Assembly (NCBI GenBank): GCA_963970005.1
Contig: CAXAMN010005236.1
Span: 76,438 to 140,437 of the forward strand
Direction of reading: 5' to 3'
DNA length: 64,000 nt
Origin: Durusdinium trenchii
Lineage: Eukaryota; Sar; Dinophyceae; Suessiales; Symbiodiniaceae
The position numbers and the translations under genes are program-made. The notes beneath the pieces were generated by a model. It did no database searches. It was not told the origin of the DNA and was given only the letters and a program-made list of their open reading frames with translations. The number at the start of each line of letters is the position of its first letter. Position 1 is the first letter of the stretch. Positions 40,764 to 50,530 of the stretch are shown here, piece by piece.

Positions 40764-42797
40764 TCAAGGAAGGTGAATAACATGTGTATAACGAAAAGTG
40801 ACTTTGCTGGCGGATCGTCTTTTTCTCCTTGGCCGCAGCGCCGCGGCACAGTGTTCCTTTGAATGACCTTTTGTCATATAGAGCTGCATCAACTGCTGTG
40901 CTGTGGTTGGTACTAGCTGCTGTGGAAAAGTGTATTTGCGTAGTGTGTGGTGTCGTGATTGTAAGCCTGAAAGGCGTAGTCTGTGACTCCCCGCTGACTG
41001 CGGATCACGAATCTGCCAGGGGTGTGAGGGGAGTTGAAAGGTGACAGTTCTGTTGAGTGGATCAATCAGGAAACCGAGTAAATGGTCGTCGTCGACTGGC
41101 TCAATTTCAACTGGGTGTTCGTAAAAATCGGGATGGGCAAGTGTGGTGATGGGGAGTGTGGATCTGTATTGTTCGTTGAGCAGGATGTAGCGGTTGTCAA
41201 CGTATCGTGTGTTGAAGAGGTGGAGGCTGGGTTGTTGTAGAAAGGTGTGGTATGTGGTTTGCCAGGTATGTTCGATGAGTGTGATGGCTACGTTGCATAG
41301 AGCCGGTGAAAGTTGACTGCCAACACCTGCTCCTTGGATCTGTTTGTAGTAAGTGTTGCAGGCTTGGAAAATGCATGACTGGAGTGCTTGTTGCACGATC
41401 ATGGGAATGTGTTGAGTGTCGAGTGTGCGTTGTTGTGGGTGGTGGATGTAGTGTCGGCCGATGTGTGAGTGTTGAATAGGATTGCCGGTGGATTGTACAT
41501 CAATGGTGATGGTGGTGGTTGTGTGTTGGGCTTTCCAGCGGTTGCATAGGCTGATGACTGCGTCGACCAGGCGTTGTTGGGGTACGCTGTTGAAGAAACC
41601 AACGAGGTCATCGTTGATGGGCGTGAGGTGAATGTCCTCAGGTGTTGTTTGGAAATGGTTGTGGAGATGCTGCCATAGGTTGGGTATGGATAGTTGTCCT
41701 GGATGTTGAGGTAGGAGATGGAGAAGCATGATGTCCAATGCCTTGGAGGTGGCTCGTAGAAGGGTGCCTGCTATGGATCTGAAGTAGCTGATGACTGTTC
41801 GTCCTTTGCGCCAGGACTTCTTCTGCTTGAGGAAGACTACGCCATGTGGTGTGTAGAAATGTTTGCGGAAGCCCCATGGATAGGCTCGCCGTATGTTGGC
41901 AGGGAAGGATTGAGTGAGTTGCTGGTGGAGTTGTTGGTCGGTGAGGTGAGGTAGTGGTAGAAAGAGTTGTGGTGTGTTCCAGGTGGTGAGACATCCATGG
42001 AAGTAGTGTTGTGGGCAGAAAATCCGTAGATTCTGCAGTTCGTGATCTGCATGATGTAGAACTAGTTTGTCTGTAAGGAACTGTTGTAATTGGGTGACAT
42101 TGCGTGAGGTGAATCGCGGTGTGTTCCGAATGTTGTCGATGTGTTGTTTCCATTGTTGTTGTAGAAATGGTAAACTGTGTTGGTGGAGGGAGATGGGTAG
42201 ACCATGGTGTCGTAGCCATTGAGTGAAGTGTTGTTGGAAAAGCTGAAAGTATTGTGTTTTCGTGGGAAAGAAAGTGCTGTTCATGTTGGCTTGGAGAAAT
42301 AATTGAAGATGGCTCGGTAGCTGGAGGTCGTCTAGTGTGAGCACGTAATGGCCATCGTGGAGTGGTGGTGTGTGGTTGGGTCGAAGTAAGGTGTGCATGT
42401 GGGTACAGCTGCATGGCATGTCGGCGGCTGAAGGCTGTGTTGATAGGAGTTCTTCCCAACGTTTGTGATTGTATAACCGTGATCGTAGTGTCTTGTGTGC
42501 GGCTTCGCGCAGTTTGGTGGTAGGTGGATGGAATGGAATGACGTGGTGCATGTGGTGTTGGATCAGTGTGCGAAGCCCTTTTTCAGTGGAGGACGAGAAA
42601 TGTGCTGTGGGAGAGAAAAGGAATGGTGAAGGGCTTGTTGGCTTTCGGTGGGGTAAGATTGCCAAAGTTGAGTGCTGAGTGTAAAAGGTGAAGGACTCGT
42701 GATCGATCTGGTTCTTCCAGGCTGGCGGCCATGCGTCGGAAGGCATAGATTTCGAGATCTGTATATTTGCCGCTGCGGATGGGTGTGGAAGTTTCAA
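40764..42797 (-). CDS. Reverse transcriptase of Penelope-like element
   Basis: A 677-codon frame. Motif A is NDDLVGFFNSVP (Asp-Asp at about 396-397), motif B GAGVGSQLSPALCN, and motif C YVDNRY with the catalytic Asp at about 533; YVDN replaces YVDD/YADD. The C-terminal part has HLLGFLIDP and LSGLQSRHHTLRKYTFPQQL. A Cys/His cluster (PCSCTHMH) near residue 130 may bind zinc. The protein would copy element RNA into DNA. The frame overlaps the GIY-YIG frame by 215 bp in another phase, so a frameshift, splice or separate translation must join them. I remember close relatives with RYVDNR in dinoflagellates. Confidence 0.8.
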   Translation of the reverse strand: MKLPHPSAAANIQISKSMPSDAWPPAWKNQIDHESFTFYTQHSTLAILPHRKPTSPSPFLFSPTAHFSSSTEKGLRTLIQHHMHHVIPFHPPTTKLREAAHKTLRSRLYNHKRWEELLSTQPSAADMPCSCTHMHTLLRPNHTPPLHDGHYVLTLDDLQLPSHLQLFLQANMNSTFFPTKTQYFQLFQQHFTQWLRHHGLPISLHQHSLPFLQQQWKQHIDNIRNTPRFTSRNVTQLQQFLTDKLVLHHADHELQNLRIFCPQHYFHGCLTTWNTPQLFLPLPHLTDQQLHQQLTQSFPANIRRAYPWGFRKHFYTPHGVVFLKQKKSWRKGRTVISYFRSIAGTLLRATSKALDIMLLHLLPQHPGQLSIPNLWQHLHNHFQTTPEDIHLTPINDDLVGFFNSVPQQRLVDAVISLCNRWKAQHTTTTITIDVQSTGNPIQHSHIGRHYIHHPQQRTLDTQHIPMIVQQALQSCIFQACNTYYKQIQGAGVGSQLSPALCNVAITLIEHTWQTTYHTFLQQPSLHLFNTRYVDNRYILLNEQYRSTLPITTLAHPDFYEHPVEIEPVDDDHLLGFLIDPLNRTVTFQLPSHPWQIRDPQSAGSHRLRLSGLQSRHHTLRKYTFPQQLVPTTAQQLMQLYMTKGHSKEHCAAALRPRRKRRSASKVTFRYTHVIHLP

Positions 42798-43524
42798 AAG
42801 ATGAACGTGTATGTTTGCTGAGCTCTCGTAGGACTGTCAAGGCATGCAAGCGTTGACTTGTGTGGAGGTGCGGTTGTTTGATGGTGTGTTGTCGTCGTCG
42901 AAGCCTTTGAAAAAGGCGTTTGTGAGTGGACATGCGTGTAAAGGTGGTGCGGTGTTTGGCAAATTGCCAGCCAGAGGCCTTGAGTTTGAGGTGTCGTTGA
43001 ATGTATGGCCAGTTGAGGGTAGGTTGCCATTCTTGGATCCGCAAGTGTTCATAGGTCCAAGCTTGATCGTAGGTGTCGTGGTGGGAAAGATAGATAGTGC
43101 TGTAGTGGTGTAGGTTGTTCTTGGAATGCCAGTAGCGTAGGGATAGTTCGGCTGAAATTGGGTGGTTGTTGTGTAATTGTTTGAGTTTGGCGTGGCGGTT
43201 GTATTCTCGCTTCGGAATGGTGATGCTGGCAGAGCCGATGTAAGTGTGTCCATGCGGGTGGTATTGGTGTGTGGTGTGGTGCTGATTGAAGAAGAGTTTC
43301 GCGTAAACTGCATTTGGGTGTGTGAACATGTGGTAATGGTAAGTGTGTGGGATGACATGTAGGTGGCTGAAACGTGTGCGCCATTGTATGGAGTGGTATG
43401 TTTGAGATGGAAAGGCAAAGAGGCATGTGAGGTGAATAAGACTGGTCGAGAAGATCGCGTGGGTCTTGTCAATGTAGGGTGTGAAGTGGACAAAGTGTGA
43501 GAGTGCTGTGTGAAGTGTGGTCAA
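42583..43524 (-). CDS. GIY-YIG endonuclease region of Penelope-like element
   Basis: A 313-codon frame. AVYAKLF and, about 20 residues later, HTYIGSA (YIG near residue 95) stand for the GIY and YIG motifs. KREYNRHAKLKQL supplies the Arg, and WTYEHLRIQEWQPTLN the Glu with the downstream QP-LN typical of these nucleases. The second half is basic and helical. It would nick the target DNA to prime reverse transcription. The last 70 codons overlap the RT frame and may not be used. It lies immediately upstream of the RT, as in the GIY-YIG-first Penelope class. Confidence 0.7.
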   Translation of the reverse strand: MTTLHTALSHFVHFTPYIDKTHAIFSTSLIHLTCLFAFPSQTYHSIQWRTRFSHLHVIPHTYHYHMFTHPNAVYAKLFFNQHHTTHQYHPHGHTYIGSASITIPKREYNRHAKLKQLHNNHPISAELSLRYWHSKNNLHHYSTIYLSHHDTYDQAWTYEHLRIQEWQPTLNWPYIQRHLKLKASGWQFAKHRTTFTRMSTHKRLFQRLRRRQHTIKQPHLHTSQRLHALTVLRELSKHTRSSFETSTPIRSGKYTDLEIYAFRRMAASLEEPDRSRVLHLLHSALNFGNLTPPKANKPFTIPFLSHSTFLVLH

Positions 43525-43572
43525 ATATTGTAAAGTGAGATGTGTTGGTTGATGCAGTGCTTGTTGAGCGAG

Positions 43573-44403
43573 TCAAGCCGCCAATGCTGAGCCCGCGGCC
43601 ACCAGCTGCTGTAGTGAGCGGGGTGGTAGCTTAAGTACCCTGCTAAGCGGGATGCCGTAGCGTGTAGCTGCTTCCTGGAGCTGTTCTTTTGTGATATGTT
43701 CGTCTCGAAGAATTTGCTGGATATTGGTGACTTGTGTCTGTGTGGCTGGTGGTAGTGTCTTGAGCCATTTTTGAATGCCTGCTGCCGCATAATTGGCTGG
43801 TGAGTTGTCGTGTAAGGTTTGAGCTGTAGGGTTAAGAATGGTGTTGGCTGTGAGCGCTGCTGGGGCTGTAAGTGGGAGATGGGGTTGGGAAGCTGATGAT
43901 GGGGCGGGGTGTGTTCCGGGTTTGGTTGGGGTAAGTGCAATGCCATGATGCTTCAATTTGTCTCGAGCGCGCTGGAGTTCGCTCTCTTGCTGGTGTAGGC
44001 GATCGGTCTGTTGCTGAAGTTTTCGGAGTGCTGTACCTTCACCTGCGGGTGGTGTGAGGCCTCGTAGGAAGTCAATCAAACGGGAAATGAGTGGTTGCAT
44101 GAATTGCTTGGCATCGGTTGTTTTGTTGGGAATGGATTGATTGGCTTGTTGGTGCAAATATTCAGCAATGTTGTCGATGTCCAGATTGTGAGCTCGCATC
44201 TCTGGTAGCAGTTGTGAGGTGAAAACTGCTTCTGCAATAGACCTGGTGGTCACAATGCCAGTATATCGTCCTTGGGATAGGGTACGAAGGCTGTGGTCTT
44301 GAAGGCCAAAGCGACTGAGCTGCCAGGGAAAGATGTCCAAGACAGGTTGTCCTGCCAGATTGTATTTTCTGGGCCATTGTGTCGGCTGGATGGTGCGGAA
44401 CAA
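43573..44403 (-). CDS. Element ORF, unknown function
   Basis: A 276-codon frame ending 48 bp before the GIY-YIG frame. It has a globular-looking N-terminus (FRTIQPTQWPRKYNLAGQPV), a coiled coil (LRKLQQQTDRLHQQESELQR) and an Ala/Pro/Thr-rich linker before a helical end (LQEAATRYGIPLSRVLKLPP). No family is recognised. The frame is open upstream of the first Met, so it may join the 44.43-44.85 kb frame through a splice or indel. Confidence 0.6.
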   Translation of the reverse strand: MFRTIQPTQWPRKYNLAGQPVLDIFPWQLSRFGLQDHSLRTLSQGRYTGIVTTRSIAEAVFTSQLLPEMRAHNLDIDNIAEYLHQQANQSIPNKTTDAKQFMQPLISRLIDFLRGLTPPAGEGTALRKLQQQTDRLHQQESELQRARDKLKHHGIALTPTKPGTHPAPSSASQPHLPLTAPAALTANTILNPTAQTLHDNSPANYAAAGIQKWLKTLPPATQTQVTNIQQILRDEHITKEQLQEAATRYGIPLSRVLKLPPRSLQQLVAAGSALAA

Positions 44404-44428
44404 TGTTTGACCATGGACTGTATTCGTG

Positions 44429-44845
44429 TCAAGGTGTGTGTCGCTGGGTGTCCATGTGTCTGGTAGGGTGGGGGTGTTGGGGGGTACGTTCAGGAGGGAA
44501 CGCGGTGGTCAGTGCTGGGGAAGCTGCAGAATGGTCGGTCGGGTTGGTTGTGTGTGGGTGGTGATAGGGATGTTGGTAGTGATGACGTACTGCATTCGTT
44601 AGAGGTCCACAGCTGGCACTGGGTGCTGCAGCACCGTAGTAGTGTTGCCACCATTGTTGATGCGCATCCATGATTGGGAACGAGAAATTCCTGCGAAAGA
44701 AAGTTGAAGGCAATGAGTCGTTGAAACTTTTGAACCACAATGGCTGGAGTCGTCTAATGAGGTCGTCTGGTGGAGGCCAATCCGGAGAATACTGCAAGAG
44801 TACAGCCAATAAGAGTGAAACCGAGAGTGGAAAAAATGGAAACAC
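44429..44845 (-). CDS. Element ORF, His/Pro-rich, unknown
   Basis: A 138-codon frame whose second half (from MDAHQQWWQHYYGAAAPSAS) fits the composition of neighbouring element ORFs. It may be the N-terminal part of the 43,573-44,403 protein. No function is recognised. Confidence 0.35.
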   Translation of the reverse strand: MFPFFPLSVSLLLAVLLQYSPDWPPPDDLIRRLQPLWFKSFNDSLPSTFFRRNFSFPIMDAHQQWWQHYYGAAAPSASCGPLTNAVRHHYQHPYHHPHTTNPTDHSAASPALTTAFPPERTPQHPHPTRHMDTQRHTP

Positions 44846-45195
44846 TGTACTGTGGATCTTTTTTCTGTAGCTGGCGATGTCGGCGAGCTATATACATTGA
44901 GTCAAAAACCAAAGGGCAGGTCTAGTGTCCTCTCACGGTGGTGCGCCAGCATCATCCCACCAAGGTCCGGCGGGGCCGGTAGTCGCTTCCGGATGGTTTG
45001 GCTGGATGTTAGTCGGAGTGGGCATGTAGTATGCGGATGTTGTAGACCTGAGTGGGGTGTGGATGTGTGTGGTGATGGGTTGGTTGGAAAGAGGTTCACT
45101 GGACGTGGGGGTGAAATGCAACTGTTGGCTGAGCGCATACAGGTGTAAGTTTGCTGGGGTGATGGGGCAGTGGTTTTTGTGTGGGAAATCAGGTG

Positions 45196-45702
45196 TCATT
45201 GCTGTCTGAGGGGTGATTGGCGGTGGCTGTGCTTGTGATGGAGTGTTGGTGGCGACAGGAGGTGGTGTGGTGTAGGCAGTGCCATGGTTTGTGGGGGCGT
45301 GTATGGGTGAATAAGTTCACCTTGGGGGATGCCGGTAGTTGCGTCATCCGTGGGTTCGGATGTGTCCGTGGGTTTGCCCGTGCCCTTGCCTTTTAGTTGG
45401 CGGGGCGAGAATCGGCCGATGGCCTCAATGTGGTCTAAAGCAGCTGTGAGATCGTCTGCAGCGTGGTTGACCAGTGCCCTGATTCTCAATATGCGGTCCA
45501 GTAATGGGTGGGGAAGATGGGGGGTAAATGGTCTCGTCGAAGTACATTGTCTGCTGTAAGGAATGAAGCTGCTCTCTGGTATGATAAATGCTTGTGCGAC
45601 AGCTGTGTTGCGAAGTGTATACTCCGTAGATGTGTGCCGCTGGTGTGCCCAGAATGCCGCTTCCATCGTTGCGGTGTGGAAAAGTCGAAGCAAATCGAAC
45701 AA
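45196..45702 (-). CDS. Element ORF, unknown function
   Basis: A 168-codon frame. The first two thirds look globular (LLRLFHTATMEAAFWAHQRH, RILRIRALVNHAADDLTAAL) and the end is Pro/His-rich. No homolog is recognised. Spacers of about 350-450 bp without coding sequence separate it from its neighbours. Confidence 0.5.
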   Translation of the reverse strand: MFDLLRLFHTATMEAAFWAHQRHTSTEYTLRNTAVAQAFIIPESSFIPYSRQCTSTRPFTPHLPHPLLDRILRIRALVNHAADDLTAALDHIEAIGRFSPRQLKGKGTGKPTDTSEPTDDATTGIPQGELIHPYTPPQTMALPTPHHLLSPPTLHHKHSHRQSPLRQQ

Positions 45703-46151
45703 TTGGGATCAAAAAGCTGAGGGAGAAGGCGACAATGAATGGCCAACGTGAATGCAACGTCGAAAAGGAAAGATTGTGAAAAAAGTGAAGATTGTGAAAA
45801 AAGTGAAAAAAGTGAAGGCCGGTAGTCTTCTGTGAACCCAAGGAATCAAATAACATTGCATCAGTAAATTGACTGAAATGCCGCTGTGAACGAAGGAAAA
45901 ATTGCGTGTAAGCATTGACTCGGCAATTCTGAATTTTGCTCAGAGGTAGGGGTGAAACTCGTAGGGTGAAACTTCCGAATGCTATTGATCGGAGTCGGGC
46001 TGTCCGGTGTGCCTGGATGTTAAGAGTGTCAGTGGTTGTGAATGTGACAGGTGTGCAGTGAGAAATTGAGAAGTAGAATACAGAATCAATAAGAAGTAAA
46101 TATGTTGTGTTGATGAGCTTAGTAGTTGAATCATTCTTCCGCGGGTGGCAC

Positions 46152-47516
46152 TCACGGCGCGGGATCTTGATCAGCTGGGCGAGAAAGTAGGTGCTGTGGA
46201 GGTGGGTATGATGGCTGCTTTGGTCGTGTGGAGCATGTCGGTGGTGGTTGCAATGGCCTGGTGGATGGTGATGTCGTGGATGAGGTTCGCGGTGGCGCCG
46301 GTATCGGTGGTGTTTTTGGTGGTGGTGGTGGTGGTGGTGGTAGTTTTGAAGGTGGAGGTGGCAGTGGAAGTGGTAGTGTTGATGGTGGAAGATGTGATGA
46401 AGCGTGTGGAAAAGGGTGGTGAGAAACTGTGGTGACATGTGGTGTTGCTGAGATGTTGGATGCGGTCTTGTCTGAGGGTGAATGTTGCAGAGCGAAAACG
46501 CTATCGCTGGTGTCCTCTGTAGGGGTGAGTGGTGGTGGTACTGTGTGTGGTGAGTCTGGCCGTGTCGTTGGAGAGGCTCGTGAAGAGTGTCTGGATGTGT
46601 GGTGTTCTGTTGGGTGACTGGGCGATGGTGTCCTGGTTGGTGTTGGAGAGGGTTGATGTCGTGTCCTTCGAGAAGAGCGTTGGCGGGTCTGTCGTGGCAA
46701 TCGCTCTCGGCGGGTGTGGCGAGAGGAGGGTGTGCGAGAGCGTCGATGAGAAAGTCGTGCTGATCTGGAACGGGTAGTGGAGCGTTTAGATTGTTTCGAA
46801 TGTTTGGCATGCTTGGAGTAATGGTGGTGCTGGTGTGGAGAGTGTGTGTGCTGAGAGTGAGGGCTTGTGTGCCTGGTAGTACGAGGTGTGGAAATATGTC
46901 CACGGTGGGTGCGAGTGGTTGTCGATTGTGGCTTTTTTCGTGGATGCCGAGTTTGAGATGTGGATCGCTGGGTGTGGTGATGGATGTGTTTGTCGGTGTG
47001 AGAGGGTGTTGGTCGTGAGGAACTGCGTGGTTGCCAGACCAGGAGTGGTTGTTTTGATGCAGTGTGATGTGTGTGGTGTGTGCGTTCTTGCAGGTGTAAA
47101 GCAGGGCGGCTTTCTGAGTGTGGCACTGGCTCTGCCTTTGTTTGTCTGGGTGATGGAGGCGTGTTCGACCGTTCGAAGGTGGGTGTGGATGTCGTCTGGG
47201 CTTTGTCCAAGGTGGTGGCTAGTCGTAAGACTTGGTGATGTAGGGTGGTGGGTATGTGATGTAGTCTGAGACATTGGTGATAAAAGGTTTGCTGATGCTC
47301 CAAGGTTGTTTTCATCGTGGGCAGCAGGGTTTGTAGCTGTTGTATTCGGCCTCGTAGGCGTGGGTCCTGGGTGTTGGTGTCGGATTCTGCCAATTGTAAT
47401 TGCTTGATTGTATCATGGAGCCGGTTGAGTTGAAGTACCATCAGTCGGTTGATCTGGATGTTGGTGTCCCGCAGCTGTGAAATAATTTGGGCGTCCAGGG
47501 CAACAATGGGATCCAT
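46152..47516 (-). CDS. Element ORF with coiled coil and Arg/Ser/His-rich tail
   Basis: A 454-codon frame. Residues 1-125 form a likely coiled coil (RLMVLQLNRLHDTIKQLQLA, LRGRIQQLQTLLPTMKTTLE). The middle is very basic with RS, RH and KH clusters (SARLSHRRSRTPSSRHTRRE), and the end is Pro-rich. A coiled coil followed by a basic tail recalls ORF1 RNA-binding proteins of retroelements. That role is inference. An overlapping minus-strand frame reaching 45,425 is taken as a shadow. Confidence 0.6.
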   Translation of the reverse strand: MDPIVALDAQIISQLRDTNIQINRLMVLQLNRLHDTIKQLQLAESDTNTQDPRLRGRIQQLQTLLPTMKTTLEHQQTFYHQCLRLHHIPTTLHHQVLRLATTLDKAQTTSTPTFERSNTPPSPRQTKAEPVPHSESRPALHLQERTHHTHHTASKQPLLVWQPRSSSRPTPSHTDKHIHHHTQRSTSQTRHPRKKPQSTTTRTHRGHISTPRTTRHTSPHSQHTHSPHQHHHYSKHAKHSKQSKRSTTRSRSARLSHRRSRTPSSRHTRRERLPRQTRQRSSRRTRHQPSPTPTRTPSPSHPTEHHTSRHSSRASPTTRPDSPHTVPPPLTPTEDTSDSVFALQHSPSDKTASNISATPHVTTVSHHPFPHASSHLPPSTLPLPLPPPPSKLPPPPPPPPKTPPIPAPPRTSSTTSPSTRPLQPPPTCSTRPKQPSYPPPQHLLSRPADQDPAP

Positions 47517-48002
47517 CGCAGGGTCTGTACACGAGCGAAAAAGCTGCGCGAAATTGAGTGGCTAAGCTGCGATAAAGTCGAAGTGGAGCAATGGACATCA
47601 TAAGTCACTAACGTCAACGACAAACAAAGACAACAAAACAACGATCCAAGTCAAGAACAACGAAAATGTGGATAGAATGAGTCTTGCGCATGCACTGGAA
47701 TCGATTGATTGAATTCTGCATTTCTGTACACTGAATTGACAGTGTGTCAATGCTCGGATGTTATGGGAACATGTAGTGTGAGGAATACGTGAGACAATGT
47801 GAGCAGTACAAAGAAAGTGTTTGAACATATTGGGACTCCCAAACTTGTTTTTGGCAGCACGTGCGGAAGAGGTGGAGGGTGATGCTCACGTGTTGGAGTC
47901 TATTGCTCACAACTGCTGAAACGGCGGAGTAGGTAACTGTGCAAAGCTGGGAATAAGTACAAATATGTAAATAAGTGCAAACTGTAAATAAGTACAAAAT
48001 CA

Positions 48003-48545
48003 TCAGAAATTCTGGGTGTTCTTCGGCGCAAAGTAGTCCTGGGACGTAGTAGTGGTGGTGTAAGCTGCTGTCAGTCGTGTGCAGATGGATCTCGATGTGA
48101 GTCCATGGCATTGTTGGTCTCTGTCGCTTTGTCTGATGGTGCTGAGGCTTCTGTCATCTCGTGTGGCCGGTGCTGCTGCCTCGGCTTGGTGAGTGGTGTG
48201 ACGAGGTGATGCTGCTTCTGCTTCTGGGCTCTCTGGTGGTTGAGGTGTGTAAAGAACCTGCAAGACTTGCCAGCGACCTTTGCAATCAAAAGGTGTTTTG
48301 TTGAGTGCCTTGGCAATGTATTTCCAACTGGGGCGAGCTCGCTTGTTGAGCTTGAATGAAGCCAATTTTTCGTCATCGCTGGGTTCCCACCCTCCATTGT
48401 CGGGATATGGAGGGGAGTCGCTGAGAGCTTGTTGTGGTTTAAGTGGAGGTAATGGAGATGGTGGTGGCGGTGTTGGCGGCGGCGGCGGAGGTGTGGAGGG
48501 TGAGCTGTTGAGAGAGATTGTTGTGACCGGTGGTGTAAGCTGTTG
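48003..48545 (-). CDS. SANT/Myb-like ORF of the element
   Basis: The frame from about 48,545 has a Pro-rich start and then GWEPSDDEKLASFKLNKRAR followed by PSWKYIAKALNKTPFDCKGR and WQVL. Acidic EDEKL, W--IA--L--T---CK-RW and the residue spacing are those of a SANT/Myb DNA-binding repeat. The rest is low complexity and stops at 48,003. A Met lies at 48,365, but the SANT part begins upstream of it, so the real start is probably in or beyond the Pro-rich region. It may guide target choice or regulate the element. Confidence 0.55.
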   Translation of the reverse strand, partial: QQLTPPVTTISLNSSPSTPPPPPPTPPPPSPLPPLKPQQALSDSPPYPDNGGWEPSDDEKLASFKLNKRARPSWKYIAKALNKTPFDCKGRWQVLQVLYTPQPPESPEAEAASPRHTTHQAEAAAPATRDDRSLSTIRQSDRDQQCHGLTSRSICTRLTAAYTTTTTSQDYFAPKNTQNF

Positions 48546-48548
48546 GAA

Positions 48549-48920
48549 TCATGTGTTGTTTTGGTGTGTCTCTTGTTGTTGAGTCTTTGTGTCTTTGTGT
48601 TGTGCTGGTGAGTGCTGATGCGGTGTAGTGGGTGTGTAAGAGGGTGAAGGTTCTAGTTTACAACCCAAGTGTGATTTGCCTGTGGTGGGTGGTGGACTGC
48701 GACTGCGTGGTGGTGAAGGTGGTGGCGGCGGTGGTGGAGTGCGTCTGCGTGATCGTTTAGTAGAGGTCGGAGTGGAAATGGATTGGTTGGCAGGCGGTGG
48801 TGGTTGTGGATGTGGTGTAAAAGGTGGTAGGTTTTGAAACGTGGTGGCGATAGATGTGGCTGCTTGAAGGTGAGCCAGAAGGAGTCGATGTGCAAATTCC
48901 GTGTCCAAAGGGGATGTCAT
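48549..48920 (-). CDS. Element ORF, Pro/Arg-rich
   Basis: A 123-codon frame starts MTSPLDTEFAHRLLLAHLQA (helical) and becomes Pro/Ser/Arg-rich. It lies just upstream of the SANT frame and could be its N-terminal exon. No family is recognised. Confidence 0.4.
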   Translation of the reverse strand: MTSPLDTEFAHRLLLAHLQAATSIATTFQNLPPFTPHPQPPPPANQSISTPTSTKRSRRRTPPPPPPPSPPRSRSPPPTTGKSHLGCKLEPSPSYTPTTPHQHSPAQHKDTKTQQQETHQNNT

Positions 48921-49403
48921 ACTCGTGGTACTCTTCGTAGAACCGGTATGGCTTGTTCAGCGGTGTAGGGTCGTGCTGAATAGTTTGGATAATGTAAAAT
49001 GGCTGCGGTACAAAGCAAGGGAGTGAAATAAATGTAGAAGATCTCTTGGTGCGATACAATATGTCTTGCTGAATCCAGTCTGTGCATGTGAAAAGTCTGA
49101 AATGTCGTCCGTCATGGTGACTTCAAGGTCGTATTCCCTGCATAGAGACATGCGCAAATAACATCTTGAAAATAGATGAAGGTTGTCAAAGAACGGTGAA
49201 ACAGCAAAAGAATTGGAAAGCAAGCAGTGTGGGTATTTTGAGGACTTGGCGTCAACCGAAATGAAGGGTGAAAAAAGATCCTCCTGGGCTGGAAGGGTTG
49301 AATTAAATGAAGCTGAGCGGTGGCTTTGCGCCGCTTTTCCAGGCAATCCCTTCGATCCTTGAATGCTTCGGGTGTGCTACCCAGCATTTTCCTGGAGTAT
49401 ATT

Positions 49404-50234
49404 TTACAATCCCTTCGCCGCGGAGCAGCAGGTCATTCGCAGCGGATTCGCCCCCATGAGAGATTTCTGGCCATGGCCATAAGCTTTGATCGTCAAGATG
49501 AGGCCGCTGCGGTTCTTAGCCATGTTTGAAGCGTTGAATAACACTCGTGCGGCTTCGGCAACATCATGTGGCTCATAGTTCGATAGTTCGAAAGCCTGGC
49601 AAAAGAAACCTACTTTGTGGTCGTCGCGCAGAACGGATCTCACGATTTCTCCTGCTTCAAGTATGGAGATGATGTTTCCCTCTTCGCTAACATGTGCCGC
49701 AAAGATGTGTTTAATCGGTGGTATATTCAAAGCTTCTCTCCTTGTTGGAGGGAAGATTGCGGCATCGCCCCTGCTCGCAAGTGTAGGGATGGTGAGTAGT
49801 AGGAATGAGTGATGTTCATCTTTGTTGGTGTCATCGTTCCATTTCGCGTGTGTGAGAAGTTGCATGTCTGTAAAGTGGGTGCTGTTGGGATGGGCAGCGC
49901 TGAGCACTTTCGCCACGTAGGAGATCATGGGTTCATTGTGAACGTCGAGTGATTGTGCGTACTGGTTGATCCATTGGAAGACATCCAATTGGGCTGGATC
50001 AGTGGGTGGTTGAAATTTTGGAGAAGGTAGGTTGCGAGGTCGTCGTTGGACTGGTATAGTTGGTGGTACTGCGGGCGGTGGTGTTGGTGCCTTTTTGGTG
50101 GTGTGCTTGGGTGTGAAAAGTGGATTGGGTTTGAGTATGATGCCAGAGGTACGGTGGGCTGATCCTGGAGTGTGTTTGGAAGTGGTGGCAACAGTGATGC
50201 CTTTGGTGGAAGTGTGGGTTTTGTCCTGGATCAA
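49404..50234 (-). CDS. Element ORF with conserved-looking globular domain
   Basis: A 276-codon frame. After a basic, Pro/Thr-rich first third it reads DVFQWINQYAQSLDVHNEPM, FTDMQLLTHAKWNDDTNKDE, HIFAAHVSEEGNIISILEAG and GFFCQAFELSNYEPHDVAEA. The composition is that of a folded domain. I remember dinoflagellate proteins of similar layout near GIY-YIG/RT genes, some vaguely like ADP-ribosyltransferases, but I cannot support that here. An exon-like frame continues at about 49,300-49,385. Confidence 0.55.
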   Translation of the reverse strand: MIQDKTHTSTKGITVATTSKHTPGSAHRTSGIILKPNPLFTPKHTTKKAPTPPPAVPPTIPVQRRPRNLPSPKFQPPTDPAQLDVFQWINQYAQSLDVHNEPMISYVAKVLSAAHPNSTHFTDMQLLTHAKWNDDTNKDEHHSFLLLTIPTLASRGDAAIFPPTRREALNIPPIKHIFAAHVSEEGNIISILEAGEIVRSVLRDDHKVGFFCQAFELSNYEPHDVAEAARVLFNASNMAKNRSGLILTIKAYGHGQKSLMGANPLRMTCCSAAKGL

Positions 50235-50530
50235 GTCCGGTGGTGGTGATGTGTGCCTGTCAGCAGGCGTGGAATGTGGTTGTGAACTGGCAACTGATTG
50301 GGTAGCTGAGCCTCGTCGTCGTGGCAGTGGAGAGCGTGGAGAGCGCGCTGAACGAGTGCGGCTCCTGGATCTGGATGTGGCTTGTGATGGTGCACTGGTG
50401 GGAATGGTAGGAAAGGCTGAATAGCGGTGGTGTTCAGGTGTACGTGGAGGCGATCGATCTGGGTCTCGCCATATGCCTCTCGTGGTGCTGAGTGTGGGCG
50501 CAATGGATGGTGTCGGTTTTGTTGTGCGTG

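Noticed and set aside
45425..46903. 492-codon minus-strand frame rich in His and Phe
   Set aside because: It overlaps the coiled-coil/basic ORF in another phase and crosses the apparent spacer; G-poor strands leave long frames open by chance.
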